Source: Actimicrobium antarcticum
Lineage (GTDB): Bacteria > Pseudomonadota > Gammaproteobacteria > Burkholderiales > Burkholderiaceae_D
Direction: 5' to 3'
Length of the DNA: 64,000 nt
NCBI RefSeq assembly: GCF_039536745.1
Contig: NZ_BAAAZE010000005.1
Coordinates: 62,001 to 126,000 of the forward strand
Shown here in pieces: positions 53,348-62,669 of this stretch. Below the pieces are notes generated by a model. That model was not told where the DNA came from, did not search any database, and saw only the letters and a list, made by a program, of their open reading frames with translations. The position numbers and the translations under genes are program-made. Numbering within the stretch: position 1 is the first letter of the stretch; each line of letters opens with the position of its first letter.

Positions 53348-54184
53348 TTATTCCCGGGCAAGGCGCATGCGCTCGGTGACATCCATGCCGATACCGCGAT
53401 AGCCGATGAAGCGGCACGCGGTATCAAACATCGGTTCGCCGCTGACCTGCAGATACTGGGTGGTGCCATCGTTCTTGAGGCGGGTATAGACGAAGTCCAG
53501 AAACGGTCGGCGGCTGGCGATATTGTGGGCCAGCGTGGCACGTTCTTCGGCATTCCAGCGTCCGTCGGCGGACGCGATGGTGTCGTCCGCCTGAGCACCG
53601 TTTTCAATGCCGAGCATATCGAATACCGGACCCGACACGCGCGTGAACTGGCCCTCGGCATCCTGCTCCCAGTACCAGTCCGACGACAGCTCGGTAAAGC
53701 TCCTGAAGCGTGCTTCGCTCTCGCGCAATTCGGCGGTACGTTCCAGCACGGTTTGCTCCAGCGCCCGGTTGTAATCCGCCAGTTTCTGGTATAGCAAGCG
53801 CACTTCGATCATGTTGTGGATGCGGGTTTGCACTTCCACCAGGTCGAACGGCTTGCTGACAAAATCCTTGGCACCGGCCTGCAGCGCACGCAACTTGTGA
53901 CCCGGTTGCGCAGTGATGACGAGCACGGGCAGGTAACTGGCGACCTCGATTTCCTGCAACCCCTGCATGACCTCGAAGCCATCCATGTCCGGCATTTGCA
54001 GGTCCAGCAAAATCAGGTCATACCGGTGGGCCAGATGCAGCGCGCAGACGGCGCGGGGATTCGTGGTGGTGGTGATGTTGTTGTAGCCGACATTGCGCAG
54101 GACAGTTTCCAGCAAGACGATATTGCTGTCGACATCATCGACGATGAGGATGCTGGCATTGCGGACTTCGGAGACGTCGAGCAT
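53348..54184 (-). CDS. response regulator with PAS domain and no output domain
   Basis: 278 residues from the ATG at 54184. Receiver domain (1-125; Asp16-Asp17, phosphoacceptor Asp61 in LLLDLQMPDMDGF, Lys in FVSKPF), a short coiled coil (~130-160), then a PAS/PAC domain ending YRGIGMDVTERMRLARE. The protein stops right after the PAC motif, just where GGDEF or kinase domains normally begin, and the next ~180 bases in other frames do not supply one. It may be truncated or be a stand-alone sensor-receiver. Confidence 0.82.
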   Translation of the reverse strand: MLDVSEVRNASILIVDDVDSNIVLLETVLRNVGYNNITTTTNPRAVCALHLAHRYDLILLDLQMPDMDGFEVMQGLQEIEVASYLPVLVITAQPGHKLRALQAGAKDFVSKPFDLVEVQTRIHNMIEVRLLYQKLADYNRALEQTVLERTAELRESEARFRSFTELSSDWYWEQDAEGQFTRVSGPVFDMLGIENGAQADDTIASADGRWNAEERATLAHNIASRRPFLDFVYTRLKNDGTTQYLQVSGEPMFDTACRFIGYRGIGMDVTERMRLARE

Positions 54185-54412
54185 TGCGATCTTTCTGGAA
54201 ACAGGTCTCGGGGGCAGCGGGATGCCAGCCAATGCACCGGCGCTTTTCCGGCAAGATGCTGTCAGGCCGGGGCGGCGACGTATTGTAATCCCAGTCGAGG
54301 CGAAGGCAGTGCTGATTGGAAAGAATGATCTGATGAAAGTTGACCGCTTGGTGGTGCTTGAACGCTATCCGGAGCGGGATTTGCTGCCCTCTTTTCAAAC
54401 GCGGACCCGGAC

Positions 54413-55156
54413 TTAGACCCGGGCGCTCTCGCGTCCCTGCCGATGCTGGACATCTGACAACAGGCGTGCAAACTCCTTTTTGACCACGCCGTAGCATTCG
54501 CAGGCCTGACATTCCAGTCCGTTACGGTTCAGTACCGTGATGTGGCCGCGCCGATAGCTGATCAGATGCTGCACCTGCAACCTGCCTGCGGCTTCCGTGA
54601 CACCTTCGCGACGCACGCCAAGCATGTTGGCGATCAGTTCCTGCGTCATCGTCAGTTCATTGGTGGTGAGGCGGTCCAGCGTCAGCAGCAGCCATCGGCA
54701 CAATTGCTGTTCGACGGTGTGATGGCGGTTGCAGACCGCGGTTTGCGACATGTGGGTGATCAGCGCCTGGGTGTAACGCAGCAACAAATGCATCACCTGG
54801 CCGGAGCGGTTGAATTCTTCCAGCAGGACATGTGCCTTGAGCCGATAACCATAGCCACTGGTTTGCACCACAGCGCGGCTGGGCGTGGTGTTGCCTCCCA
54901 TGAACAAGGAGATCCCGAGCACGCCTTCGTTGCCGACGCCGGCAATTTCGGAAGAGCTGCCGTTTTCCAGCAGGTAATGCAGCGAGATGATCGCCGAGGT
55001 CGGAAAGTAGACGTGTTCGAGCTTGCCGCCCGATTCATAGAGGATGTCGCCGAGTTTCATCTGCACCAGTTCGAGGTGCGGCGACAGCCGGTCGAATTCT
55101 GCATCCAGCAAGGCAGCCAGCAAATGATTCTGGTTCGGATCCTGAAGACTGACCAT
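54413..55156 (-). CDS. Crp/Fnr-family regulator without N-terminal cysteines
   Basis: 247 residues from the ATG at 55156; a TTG at 55192 extends the frame but lacks support. Cyclic-nucleotide-type domain (~15-130, MKLGDILYESGGKLEHVYFPTSAIIS) and a Crp-type HTH (TQELIANMLGVRREGVTEAAGRLQ). The N-terminal iron-sulfur cysteines of FNR are absent. A C-terminal ECQACECYG could bind metal or sense redox. Many such paralogues occur in Oxalobacteraceae and Burkholderiaceae; target unknown. Confidence 0.85.
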   Translation of the reverse strand: MVSLQDPNQNHLLAALLDAEFDRLSPHLELVQMKLGDILYESGGKLEHVYFPTSAIISLHYLLENGSSSEIAGVGNEGVLGISLFMGGNTTPSRAVVQTSGYGYRLKAHVLLEEFNRSGQVMHLLLRYTQALITHMSQTAVCNRHHTVEQQLCRWLLLTLDRLTTNELTMTQELIANMLGVRREGVTEAAGRLQVQHLISYRRGHITVLNRNGLECQACECYGVVKKEFARLLSDVQHRQGRESARV

Positions 55157-55311
55157 AAGGGAGTGTAGGAGTGAAGGTTGATCTGGAAGCAATGACTGCG
55201 TTGTTGCTTCGTCTCAATTAATGTGTACTGAAGGTATCACGGCGGTCGGGCAAATTTACGCAGAAGTTACGTTTTGACATCACTCAATTATCCTGAGGTT
55301 CTGTTCTCCAT

Positions 55312-55347
55312 GAAAAAACGGCCATGGGTGCAAGCATCCATGGCCGT
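55312..55347 (-). terminator. intrinsic terminator of the OmpA-like gene
   Basis: On the minus strand ACGGCCATGG / CCATGGCCGT, perfect 10-bp stem with 10-nt loop, followed by six Ts, about 40 bases after the stop codon. Confidence 0.92.
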
Positions 55348-55387
55348 CATCATTCAAGGCACCGTGTTACACGATGCTACCGGGGCG

Positions 55388-56518
55388 TCAGCGTGTGCCA
55401 GACACCTCAACGTCGACCCGGCGATCCGGTTGCAAGCAAGCGATCAGTGCCTTGCTGACTTTTTGTCCGACGCAGTCACCCGGCTTGGTGACAGGCTCCG
55501 CGCCATTGACGCCAGCGGTGACGATTTTGCCGGTCGGGATGCCAGCGGCAGTCACCAGTTCGGCCTTGACCGCATCGGCGCGACGTGACGACAGTTTCAG
55601 GTTGTAGGCGTGCGCACCGATGCGATCGGTGTGACCGGTGACCCGAATCTGATCGTAGTCGGTGCCGTTGAGCTCGGACGCGAATCTGGCCAGGCTCTGC
55701 TTGCCGGTTGGCGTGAGGTCGGCACGGTCGAAGGCAAACAGCGAGTCAGCCGAGAAGCTGACTTTGCGTGGTGCCGGCGGCGGCGCAGGCATCGGTGGCG
55801 GCGTCACGACGGCCACCGGCGGCGGCATGTACGTAACCGGTTCCGGCGCGCGTGCGACCGGTGTTGGCGATTTGTCGCCAAAGCGATAGACCAGGCCGAC
55901 CGACACCATGTCGATGTCGCCACGGTTGCCAATGGCATCGTTGACCCGATACCGCTCGGCCTCGACACGCATGTTCAGCGCATCCGTGAAGGCGTATTGC
56001 AGGCCGACGCCAAACTTGATGTTGGCTTCACGTTTGCTGGGCGAGGCATTGATGATGTTGACGGCACCGGTGCCGTTGAAGTTGTCACGTGCTTCTGCAT
56101 AGTTCACGCCGACCCGGCCAAAGGCCGACAGTTTTTCGGTGATGGGCAGGATGCCGACGGTATCGAGATTGAGGCCCTTGAGCCGGATCGTGCCGTTCAG
56201 CGTTCCAGCCGGCACGGTCGTGGCCGTGTAGCCGAACCGGCCAAGATCGAAGTAGCCGCCTTCGAGTGCAAAGTTTTTATTGAACTGGTATCCGCCGAAC
56301 ACCTTGAAGCCGGTGCCACGGTTATCGTCGACAATCGATGACGTCGCAAAACCGCTACCCAGCAGACCGCTGGTGATACGTTGATCGTCGATTTTTGCAC
56401 GGGACTGGCCGGCATTGAGGCCGCCGTACCAGCCAGTGTCATCGGCCATGGCGAACGGGCTGGCGAGCAGGGCAAATGCCAGGAATCCGGCAGTGCCTGA
56501 AGCGTTGAATGTGGTCAT
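55388..56518 (-). CDS. OmpA-family outer-membrane protein
   Basis: 376 residues from the ATG at 56518. Signal peptide (cleavage after FAMA), eight-stranded OmpA-like barrel (~25-220, DTGWYGGLNAGQSRAKI...), a Pro-rich hinge (PPPVAVVTPPPMPAPPPAP), and a peptidoglycan-binding OmpA domain with ADSLFAFDRADLTPTGKQSL, VTGHTDRIG and NLKLSSRRADAV. Cys pair near the C-terminus as in OmpA. Links outer membrane to cell wall. Confidence 0.93.
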   Translation of the reverse strand: MTTFNASGTAGFLAFALLASPFAMADDTGWYGGLNAGQSRAKIDDQRITSGLLGSGFATSSIVDDNRGTGFKVFGGYQFNKNFALEGGYFDLGRFGYTATTVPAGTLNGTIRLKGLNLDTVGILPITEKLSAFGRVGVNYAEARDNFNGTGAVNIINASPSKREANIKFGVGLQYAFTDALNMRVEAERYRVNDAIGNRGDIDMVSVGLVYRFGDKSPTPVARAPEPVTYMPPPVAVVTPPPMPAPPPAPRKVSFSADSLFAFDRADLTPTGKQSLARFASELNGTDYDQIRVTGHTDRIGAHAYNLKLSSRRADAVKAELVTAAGIPTGKIVTAGVNGAEPVTKPGDCVGQKVSKALIACLQPDRRVDVEVSGTR

Positions 56519-56638
56519 TTTTTTCTCTCGCAGAGGGGAAAAACACTGGTGCAGGATCGTTGCCCGCACCAGAAAATTATCTGTTGCGTCATTCCGCCCG
56601 ATGCAACCGGACAGAAAGACAGATGCCGCAATTGCCGG

Positions 56639-58615
56639 TCAAGGTGCCGGAACGTTGATCACGGTGTTGACCAGCGTTACCGAAGCGCCCAGTGACAGAG
56701 CCCGTCCATTGAGCGTCACGATCGCGACGTTACCTGCGGTCGAGAAGGCAGCGCCGGCTTGCGTAATGATGGTGCCGACCATGGTACCGCCACCGGCGGC
56801 ATTGATGGTGGCAGCGCTACCGACTTGCCAGAACACGTTTTTTGCTTGCGCGCCGCCGACCAGAATAATGCTTTGCGGGAAGGCTGCACCCGGACCACCG
56901 ACGGTCAGCGAGGTCGCCATCTGGAACACGAACACCGCATTCGGATCACCCTTGGCATCCAGAGTCAGGTCGCCGCCTTCGATCTTGAATGAACCGGAGG
57001 CCGATGTGTAGACGCCAGGAGCCAGCACCAGGTTGGCCAGGCTGCCGGCACCAGGATCGGAGCCGGAAGGCAAGGCGACCAGTGCGTTGTAGGCGGCCAG
57101 TGTATCGGCACGTACCTTGGTGGCAATCGTGAACGTGGCGGCATTACCTTCGGAAGGGCAGGCAGCCGTCGGAGGCGGTGCAGCGGTGTAGATGTTGCCG
57201 TTGACGAAGCCGGAATTGCTGCCGGTTTCGGTGTAGACGCAACCCGGACCGGCATCGTGCAATCCGGTCACCGAGGTCGACACGGCGGTGGTGCCGATAT
57301 CGCCATTGATCAGGGTCAGGATGCCCTGATTGGTTATGCCGGCGGAACCGCCAAAACTACCGAACGTCACTGCGGCGCCCAATGGAAAGACTTGTGGATT
57401 GATTGCCGCAGGCTGGCAAATGCCGGTTGCCGGTCCTGCTGTAAAACGCCATACCGTATCGCTGGCCATGGTGTTGGCCGGTGCTGCAAGATCCCGCACA
57501 CCATTGATACCGCCCTTGATGGTGGCCGTGTATGTGACACCTGCAGTCAGCGGATTGGCTGGCGTGAATGTGGCAGTTTTTCCGGTGGCATCATCGAGGG
57601 TGATAGACGATGCCGTGACTGCCGCCGGACCGGTTACGGTGAAGGTGGCTGCATCGATGCTGGAGGGGTCCATTTCCAGGCCGGAAGGTACAGTGAAGTT
57701 GGCGCTGATCGTGGCGGACGGGCAGACACCAATCGCATTGGCGCTCGGGCTGGTGCCAGAGACGACCGGATTGCCAGCCGGCGCAGCAGCGGCTGCGGTA
57801 AATGTCCAGACGTGGTTGCCAGCGGCGGGAAGCGTCGCCTGGTTACCGGCCAGCGCATTGCCGGCAAGGTCGGTTGCGGCAGTGGTGATCGTTGCCGTGT
57901 ATGTTGTGCCGGTGACGAGTGCTGCGTTGGGTGCGAACACCGCCGTGCGATTTGCCGCCGAATAGGTGACGTTGCCGGCGGGCGCCACGCACGGTGACGT
58001 GCAAGACAACGTAAAACTTGAGGCGTTGATAGTGCTCGCTTTCATTGCTTCGGTGAAAGTGGCGCTGAGAGAAGCGTTATTGGCGAAGCCGGTGGTCGGG
58101 CCGGGATTGGTTGTGGCAGGATTCGTGCGGGTGACCCGCGGGCGGGTGCTGTCGGCGGCGAGTCCCGTGGTGAAGTTCCAAGTCGTTGGCGTCGCCAGGG
58201 CAACGCCGGTTGCCAGGCTTTTCGCGCCGGACACCGTTGCCGTATAGGTCGTCAGTGGTGATAGTGCCGTATTGGCTGCGAGGCTGTACGTGGCGACTTT
58301 GCCAGTGCTGTCGAGCGTGGTCGTTCCGGTTGGACTGACGCAAGGTGCAGCGCAGGTCACGGTGAAGTTCGCAGTCCCGGCCAGAGCAGCCATCGCCTCG
58401 CTGAAGGTGGCGCTGATCGCCGGATTGCTGATCGATACACCGGTTGCGTTATTGGACGGCGTGAACAGGGTGACCGTGGGCGCGAGCGCTGCAACGCCGC
58501 CAGCGCCGAGGATAGGATCCTTGCCGCCGCCACCGCATCCAGCCGCCAAGGCACTTGCCAGCAGTGCGATGCACAATGGTAGCAGCCGGAGCTGTCCTTG
58601 ATAAATACTCTTCAT
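56639..58615 (-). CDS. ice-binding-like (DUF3494) lipoprotein with Ig-like repeats
   Basis: 658 residues from the ATG at 58615 (AGAGGAAA upstream; the longer frame to 58705 is unsupported). Lipoprotein signal with lipobox ALAAGC before a Gly run. Three bacterial Ig-like (Big_5) domains follow, each starting P-V---P---A-GV and containing ATFSEAM-like segments. The C-terminal ~200 residues are a DUF3494 beta-solenoid: FGSFGGSAGITNQG, NGDIGTT, LAPGVYTS, LTLDAKGDPNAVFVFQM and IINVP-type end. DUF3494 proteins bind ice or act as adhesins, so this suggests a cold-adapted or surface-attached lifestyle. Not in an operon. Confidence 0.9.
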   Translation of the reverse strand: MKSIYQGQLRLLPLCIALLASALAAGCGGGGKDPILGAGGVAALAPTVTLFTPSNNATGVSISNPAISATFSEAMAALAGTANFTVTCAAPCVSPTGTTTLDSTGKVATYSLAANTALSPLTTYTATVSGAKSLATGVALATPTTWNFTTGLAADSTRPRVTRTNPATTNPGPTTGFANNASLSATFTEAMKASTINASSFTLSCTSPCVAPAGNVTYSAANRTAVFAPNAALVTGTTYTATITTAATDLAGNALAGNQATLPAAGNHVWTFTAAAAAPAGNPVVSGTSPSANAIGVCPSATISANFTVPSGLEMDPSSIDAATFTVTGPAAVTASSITLDDATGKTATFTPANPLTAGVTYTATIKGGINGVRDLAAPANTMASDTVWRFTAGPATGICQPAAINPQVFPLGAAVTFGSFGGSAGITNQGILTLINGDIGTTAVSTSVTGLHDAGPGCVYTETGSNSGFVNGNIYTAAPPPTAACPSEGNAATFTIATKVRADTLAAYNALVALPSGSDPGAGSLANLVLAPGVYTSASGSFKIEGGDLTLDAKGDPNAVFVFQMATSLTVGGPGAAFPQSIILVGGAQAKNVFWQVGSAATINAAGGGTMVGTIITQAGAAFSTAGNVAIVTLNGRALSLGASVTLVNTVINVPAP

Positions 58616-58948
58616 GGGTTTCCTCTTGATGTGGTTTGGTATCGCCGTTGCCAAGCCCTGGTCGGCAGAAACGCAAAAGCGTTGCTCAATTCGCTGGCAC
58701 GGCATGTCGTGGGTGGAGTATCCGCATCAGGACAGCAGTCTCTGTGCGGTGGCCCACATTGGCTTTGGCAATTGATGAATTGTTGCTACTTGGGTACAAA
58801 GTGATTTTTGTTAGCACGTGGGTGATTGACTTGTGGGTATATTTTCATGACACGTTGATATCAATTGCATTGCTTCGAACGAGATAGGCGCACACCACAG
58901 TCAGCCAACCGCTACTATGTCGGCCTTCAATCAACGAAAGCACGCACC
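58616..58948. other. intergenic region without recognisable gene
   Basis: About 330 bases between divergent genes, AT-richer than the surroundings around 58790-58880. It presumably contains the promoters of the ice-binding-like lipoprotein and the small gene downstream, but I see no clear motif. Confidence 0.5.
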
Positions 58949-59215
58949 GTGAAAAAAACCGGAATGGCAAAAACCGACGCCAAAAAACTGATGGGTAAAA
59001 CTGCAGCCCCTGGCCTGAGCGGTTTCGAGAATGTGGAAGTCGCCACCGTCGATCGCCGTGAACAGCGCAAACGTGATCAGGCTATGGGACTGGTGCCGTT
59101 CGCCGTCAAGATCAACAGCGATCTGGTGCTGCAATTGCAGACGCTGGCGAAAGAGCGTGACGTCGAACTCAATGTGCTGGTGGCAGAGGTGCTGGCAAAG
59201 GGATTGGCGGACTAA
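58949..59215 (+). CDS. small basic hypothetical protein, possible ribbon-helix-helix end
   Basis: 88 residues from a GTG at 58949; an ATG five codons later is the alternative. Lys-rich N-terminus, then NVEVATVDRREQRKRDQAMG. The C-terminal segment LVPFAVKINSDLVLQLQTLAKERDVELNVLVAEVLAKGL has the strand-helix-helix look of ribbon-helix-helix DNA-binding proteins. No toxin partner is adjacent. Function unknown. Confidence 0.65.
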   Translation: MKKTGMAKTDAKKLMGKTAAPGLSGFENVEVATVDRREQRKRDQAMGLVPFAVKINSDLVLQLQTLAKERDVELNVLVAEVLAKGLAD

Positions 59216-59320
59216 GTAACGTCGTTTGCCTCGACCTGTTTGTCCGTGCGGGAAACACGGAAACAGGGCGATCGCGTCGAGCACGCACTGTGACCGCGGC
59301 AAGCAGGAAAAATGCTCCAT

Positions 59321-59354
59321 AAAAAAAGGGCTACAAGCCGAAACTTGTAACCCT
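59321..59354 (-). terminator. intrinsic terminator of tRNA-Pro
   Basis: On the minus strand AGGGTTACAAG / CTTGTAGCCCT stem with TTTCGG loop followed by seven Ts, 12 bases after the CCA end of the tRNA. Confidence 0.92.
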
Positions 59355-59365
59355 ATTGAATCCAT

Positions 59366-59442
59366 TGGTCGGGACGGAAGGATTCGAACCTTCGACCCCG
59401 TGCACCCCATGCACGTACGCTACCAGGCTGCGCTACGCCCCG
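59366..59442 (-). tRNA. tRNA-Pro, anticodon GGG
   Basis: 77 nt with encoded CCA. Acceptor stem CGGGGCG / CGTCCCG (one G-U), discriminator A, anticodon loop ATGGGGT with anticodon GGG at 59406-59408 (minus), and T-arm GGTTCGAATCC. It reads CCC and CCU codons. No integrase or att-like duplication is seen beside it. Confidence 0.97.
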
Positions 59443-59611
59443 ACTGGACCGCAAGTATAGCAGAGCACCCCGAGAGTTCGCCATCCCGGCGACCAACCAG
59501 TTGCCAGCCGGGTAGGCAGCCGCGCGTCGAAAATACTTTATGATGACCCGGCTCGGCAAGTGCGCTTCGCGCTGGTCACTTTCATGTTCGACATTTCAAG
59601 AGTCCACTTCC

Positions 59612-60733
59612 ATGCCCATCAAAATCAGCCATCAATTCGATGCCGGCGCCATCGATGTTATCTCTGCCGTCAACCCGCAACAGATCGACCTGCACATACG
59701 CAAGGACAGCCATGCCGAATTCGCGCAGTGGTTTTATTTTCGGTTGCAGGGCGCGCGTGGCGAAGCCTGCAACCTGCGCTTTCTGAATGCCGGCAAGACC
59801 ACCTATCCGGCCGGCTGGAATGACTATCAGGCCGTCGCTAGTTATGATCGCGAGAGCTGGTTCCGGGTTCCGACATCGTTCGACGGCACGGTGATGACGA
59901 TCACGCACACGCCGGAACGCGACAGCGTCTACTACGCCTATTTCGAGCCGTACTCATGGGAGCGGCATCTGCAGTTGCTGGGTGACGCCGAAGCCTCACC
60001 GCTGGCGCGCATCATCGACCTCGGTACCACGCTCGACGGGCACGACCTGAATGCCATCGTCATCGGCAACCCGGCGGCGGCCAAAAAAATCTGGGTCATC
60101 GCCCGCCAGCATCCCGGTGAAACCATGGCGGAATGGTTTGTCGAAGGCCTGGTCGGTGCAATGCTTGATCCCGACAATCCGGTCGCGCTGCAGTTGCTGA
60201 AAAAAGCGGTGCTGTACATCGTGCCGAACATGAATCCGGATGGCTCGGTACGTGGCAACCTGCGGACCAATGCCGCCGGTGCCAACCTCAATCGCGAATG
60301 GATGACTCCGTCGCTGGCGGTCAGTCCGGAAGTGCTCGCGGTGAAGACGAAGATGCACGAGACCGGCTGCGACCTGTTTCTGGATGTGCATGGTGACGAG
60401 GCGCTGCCGTATGTCTTCGTGGCAGGCAGCGAAATGCTGGAGAACTTCAGTCCGGCCCAGGCCACCGCGCAACAGCGCTTTCTGGACTGCTTCGTGCAGG
60501 CCAGCCCGGATTTCCAGACCAAGGTGGGCTATGCCAGCAGCAAGTATCGGGAAGAGGTATTGAAGCTGGCCTCCAAGTACGTGGCGCATACCTTCAAATG
60601 CGTATCGCTGACGCTGGAAATGCCGTTCAAGGACAACGCGATCAATCCGGATGCACGCATCGGCTGGGATGGCGATCGCAGCGCGCAGCTGGGTGCGGCG
60701 ATCCTGATACCGGTACTGGATGCGATGGCGTGA
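59612..60733 (+). CDS. M14-family cytosolic-type carboxypeptidase
   Basis: 373 residues from the ATG at 59612; the frame opens at 59540 without support. The N-terminal beta-domain (FDAGAIDVISAVNP...QWFYFRLQGARG) is typical of the Nna1/AGBL-like 'cytosolic carboxypeptidase' branch. The zinc site is H-X2-E in ARQHPGETMAEWF plus DVHGDE, the substrate-binding segment NMNPDGSVRGNLRTN, and the catalytic Glu in LTLEMPFKD. No signal peptide. Bacterial substrates are unknown. Confidence 0.9.
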   Translation: MPIKISHQFDAGAIDVISAVNPQQIDLHIRKDSHAEFAQWFYFRLQGARGEACNLRFLNAGKTTYPAGWNDYQAVASYDRESWFRVPTSFDGTVMTITHTPERDSVYYAYFEPYSWERHLQLLGDAEASPLARIIDLGTTLDGHDLNAIVIGNPAAAKKIWVIARQHPGETMAEWFVEGLVGAMLDPDNPVALQLLKKAVLYIVPNMNPDGSVRGNLRTNAAGANLNREWMTPSLAVSPEVLAVKTKMHETGCDLFLDVHGDEALPYVFVAGSEMLENFSPAQATAQQRFLDCFVQASPDFQTKVGYASSKYREEVLKLASKYVAHTFKCVSLTLEMPFKDNAINPDARIGWDGDRSAQLGAAILIPVLDAMA

Positions 60734-60754
60734 GTTGAGATGGGATGCGTGTCG

Positions 60755-60774
60755 GGGCGTGCGCTGTCACGCCC
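60755..60774. terminator. stem-loop between convergent carboxypeptidase and chemoreceptor genes
   Basis: GGGCGTG-CGCTGT-CACGCCC, a perfect 7-bp stem in the 59-base gap between converging genes; no T-tract. Confidence 0.45.
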
Positions 60775-60792
60775 GCTATGGCGCCGCTCCCG

Positions 60793-62499
60793 TCAGAATT
60801 CTTCCCAGTCATCTCCAGCCTTGCTAGCCACGCGCTGCACCGGACGGACTTTGGCGATGGCAGTGCGCGCTGCAGCGACCCGCATCGTCGGGCGTGCCAT
60901 CGGTACGGCCGCCGTGCCCGATGCCGCTTGTGCTGCGTGCATCCCCGGCGCAATCTTGAAGACGCTGACATCAGCGGCCAGCATCACTGCCTGCGTGCGC
61001 ATGCTCTCGGCCGCTGCTGCGGCTTGCTCTACCAGTGCGGCATTCTGCTGGGTCATTTCGTCCATCTGCGCCATGGCGAGATTGACCTGTTCGATGCCGG
61101 CGCTTTGCTCCTGACTGGCCTGGGTGATGTCGCTCATGATGGCAGCGACCTGCTGCACGCTGGCGACGACTTCGTTCATCGTCATGCCGGCATCATTGAC
61201 CAGCCGGCTGCCCTGCTCGACCTGTTCGACCGAACTGTCGATCAGGCTCTTGATCTCTTTGGCGGCACTGGCGCTGCGCTGGGCCAGGCTGCGGACTTCG
61301 CTGGCCACGACCGCAAACCCGCGTCCCTGTTCGCCGGCGCGGGCCGCTTCGACGGCGGCATTCAATGCCAGGATATTGGTCTGGAACGCGATCCCGTCGA
61401 TCACGCTGATGATGTCGGCGATCTTGCGCGAGCTGTCGCTGATCGCACCCATTTTGGCGACCACCTGGCCGACCACGGCACCGCCTTTGGCGGCGACTTC
61501 ACTGGCGGACGTGGCCAGCTGACTTGCCTGACGTGCATTGTCGGCATTCTGCCGCACGGTGCTGGTGAGTTGCTCCATCGAGCTGGCTGTTTCTTCGAGC
61601 GAGCCGGCTTGTGCTTCGGTGCGACTGGACAGGTCGGCGTTGCCCGACGCGATCTCCTGTGCCGAGACGCCGATGTTGTCGGTCGACACGCGTACACCTG
61701 CAACCAGTGTCGACAGGTTGGTCGTCATTTGATGCAGGGCCTCGAGCAGCTGGCCGGTTTCGTCGCGACTGGTGGCAGTGGTGCTGTTGGCACTCAGATC
61801 ACCGGCCGCGACCTGACGCGCGGTGGCCACTGCCTCGGCCAGTGGTCGCGTAATCGAGCGGCTCAGAAGCCAGGCACAAAGTACGCTGAAAACCAGCGTC
61901 AGCACGCCGAGTGCGCTCATCAGATTGCGACTGGCTTCATAGGTGGCATTGATCCCGATAGCGGTCTGGTCGATACGGCGACGCTGTTCAACGAGCAGCG
62001 CCTCGATCTTGCTGATGTAGGCCTTCGACGCCGGTGTAAACGTCTGGTCCAGCAGCTGGTTGGCTTCATCGAGCTTGCCGTCTTTTTTCAGGGTGACGAT
62101 GGTGTCGCGTGACGCGAGATAGATTTTGCGCAGCGCGCTGATCTCCTCGAACAGGGCTTTCTCGGAAGGGGTGTGCATTTTTTCGCTGATGGCTTTTTGC
62201 AGTTCCCCCGAGTTTCGGGTGGAGCTCGCCTGGTCCTCCGCAAAAAAAGCGGCCAGTGAGGGATCACTGCTGCGGGCGATGGCTGCGGTACGGCGCGTAC
62301 CGGCAGCGATATTGCGGTACCAGTCGCCGATCAGCCGCTCGGTGGCCAGCGGTTCCTGCAGCAATTCACGCGTGGCACCAGCAACGGCACTGAGGCGCGC
62401 AACGCCGATGATGATCGACACCAAGGACAGTAGCAGGATGACCGCGAATCCAAGTGCCAGCCGCAATCCGATGGGTAAGTCACGGAAGAATTTTTGCAT
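60793..62499 (-). CDS. methyl-accepting chemotaxis protein with 4-helix-bundle sensor
   Basis: 568 residues from the ATG at 62499 (AAAGG seven bases upstream; a GTG two codons earlier is possible). N-terminal membrane helix, periplasmic four-helix-bundle ligand domain (~35-190), second helix (~193-213), HAMP, then the signalling hairpin with FQTNILALNAAVEAARAGEQGRGFAVVA. The C-terminal tail ends EEF. Classical Tsr-like receptor; ligand unknown. The 170 bases upstream, to the DUF2863 gene, hold nothing recognisable. Confidence 0.93.
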   Translation of the reverse strand: MQKFFRDLPIGLRLALGFAVILLLSLVSIIIGVARLSAVAGATRELLQEPLATERLIGDWYRNIAAGTRRTAAIARSSDPSLAAFFAEDQASSTRNSGELQKAISEKMHTPSEKALFEEISALRKIYLASRDTIVTLKKDGKLDEANQLLDQTFTPASKAYISKIEALLVEQRRRIDQTAIGINATYEASRNLMSALGVLTLVFSVLCAWLLSRSITRPLAEAVATARQVAAGDLSANSTTATSRDETGQLLEALHQMTTNLSTLVAGVRVSTDNIGVSAQEIASGNADLSSRTEAQAGSLEETASSMEQLTSTVRQNADNARQASQLATSASEVAAKGGAVVGQVVAKMGAISDSSRKIADIISVIDGIAFQTNILALNAAVEAARAGEQGRGFAVVASEVRSLAQRSASAAKEIKSLIDSSVEQVEQGSRLVNDAGMTMNEVVASVQQVAAIMSDITQASQEQSAGIEQVNLAMAQMDEMTQQNAALVEQAAAAAESMRTQAVMLAADVSVFKIAPGMHAAQAASGTAAVPMARPTMRVAAARTAIAKVRPVQRVASKAGDDWEEF

Positions 62500-62669
62500 C
62501 GCCACGCCTTTGATATGTGTTGAATCAGGGCGGGGATTTTTACATATTTTTGTCCGGGCTTGAACTTTTCGTGCAAAAAATTCAAGCAGGGTACGGTCGT
62601 TGACGGGGTGCCACGGACGTTACCGACAGGCTTCGTGGTGGTCCGGAAACGGCGATCAGGCAGTTGTTG

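Noticed and set aside
59321..59460. tRNA-Pro as an integration site
   Set aside because: No integrase gene and no repeated tRNA 3' end nearby.
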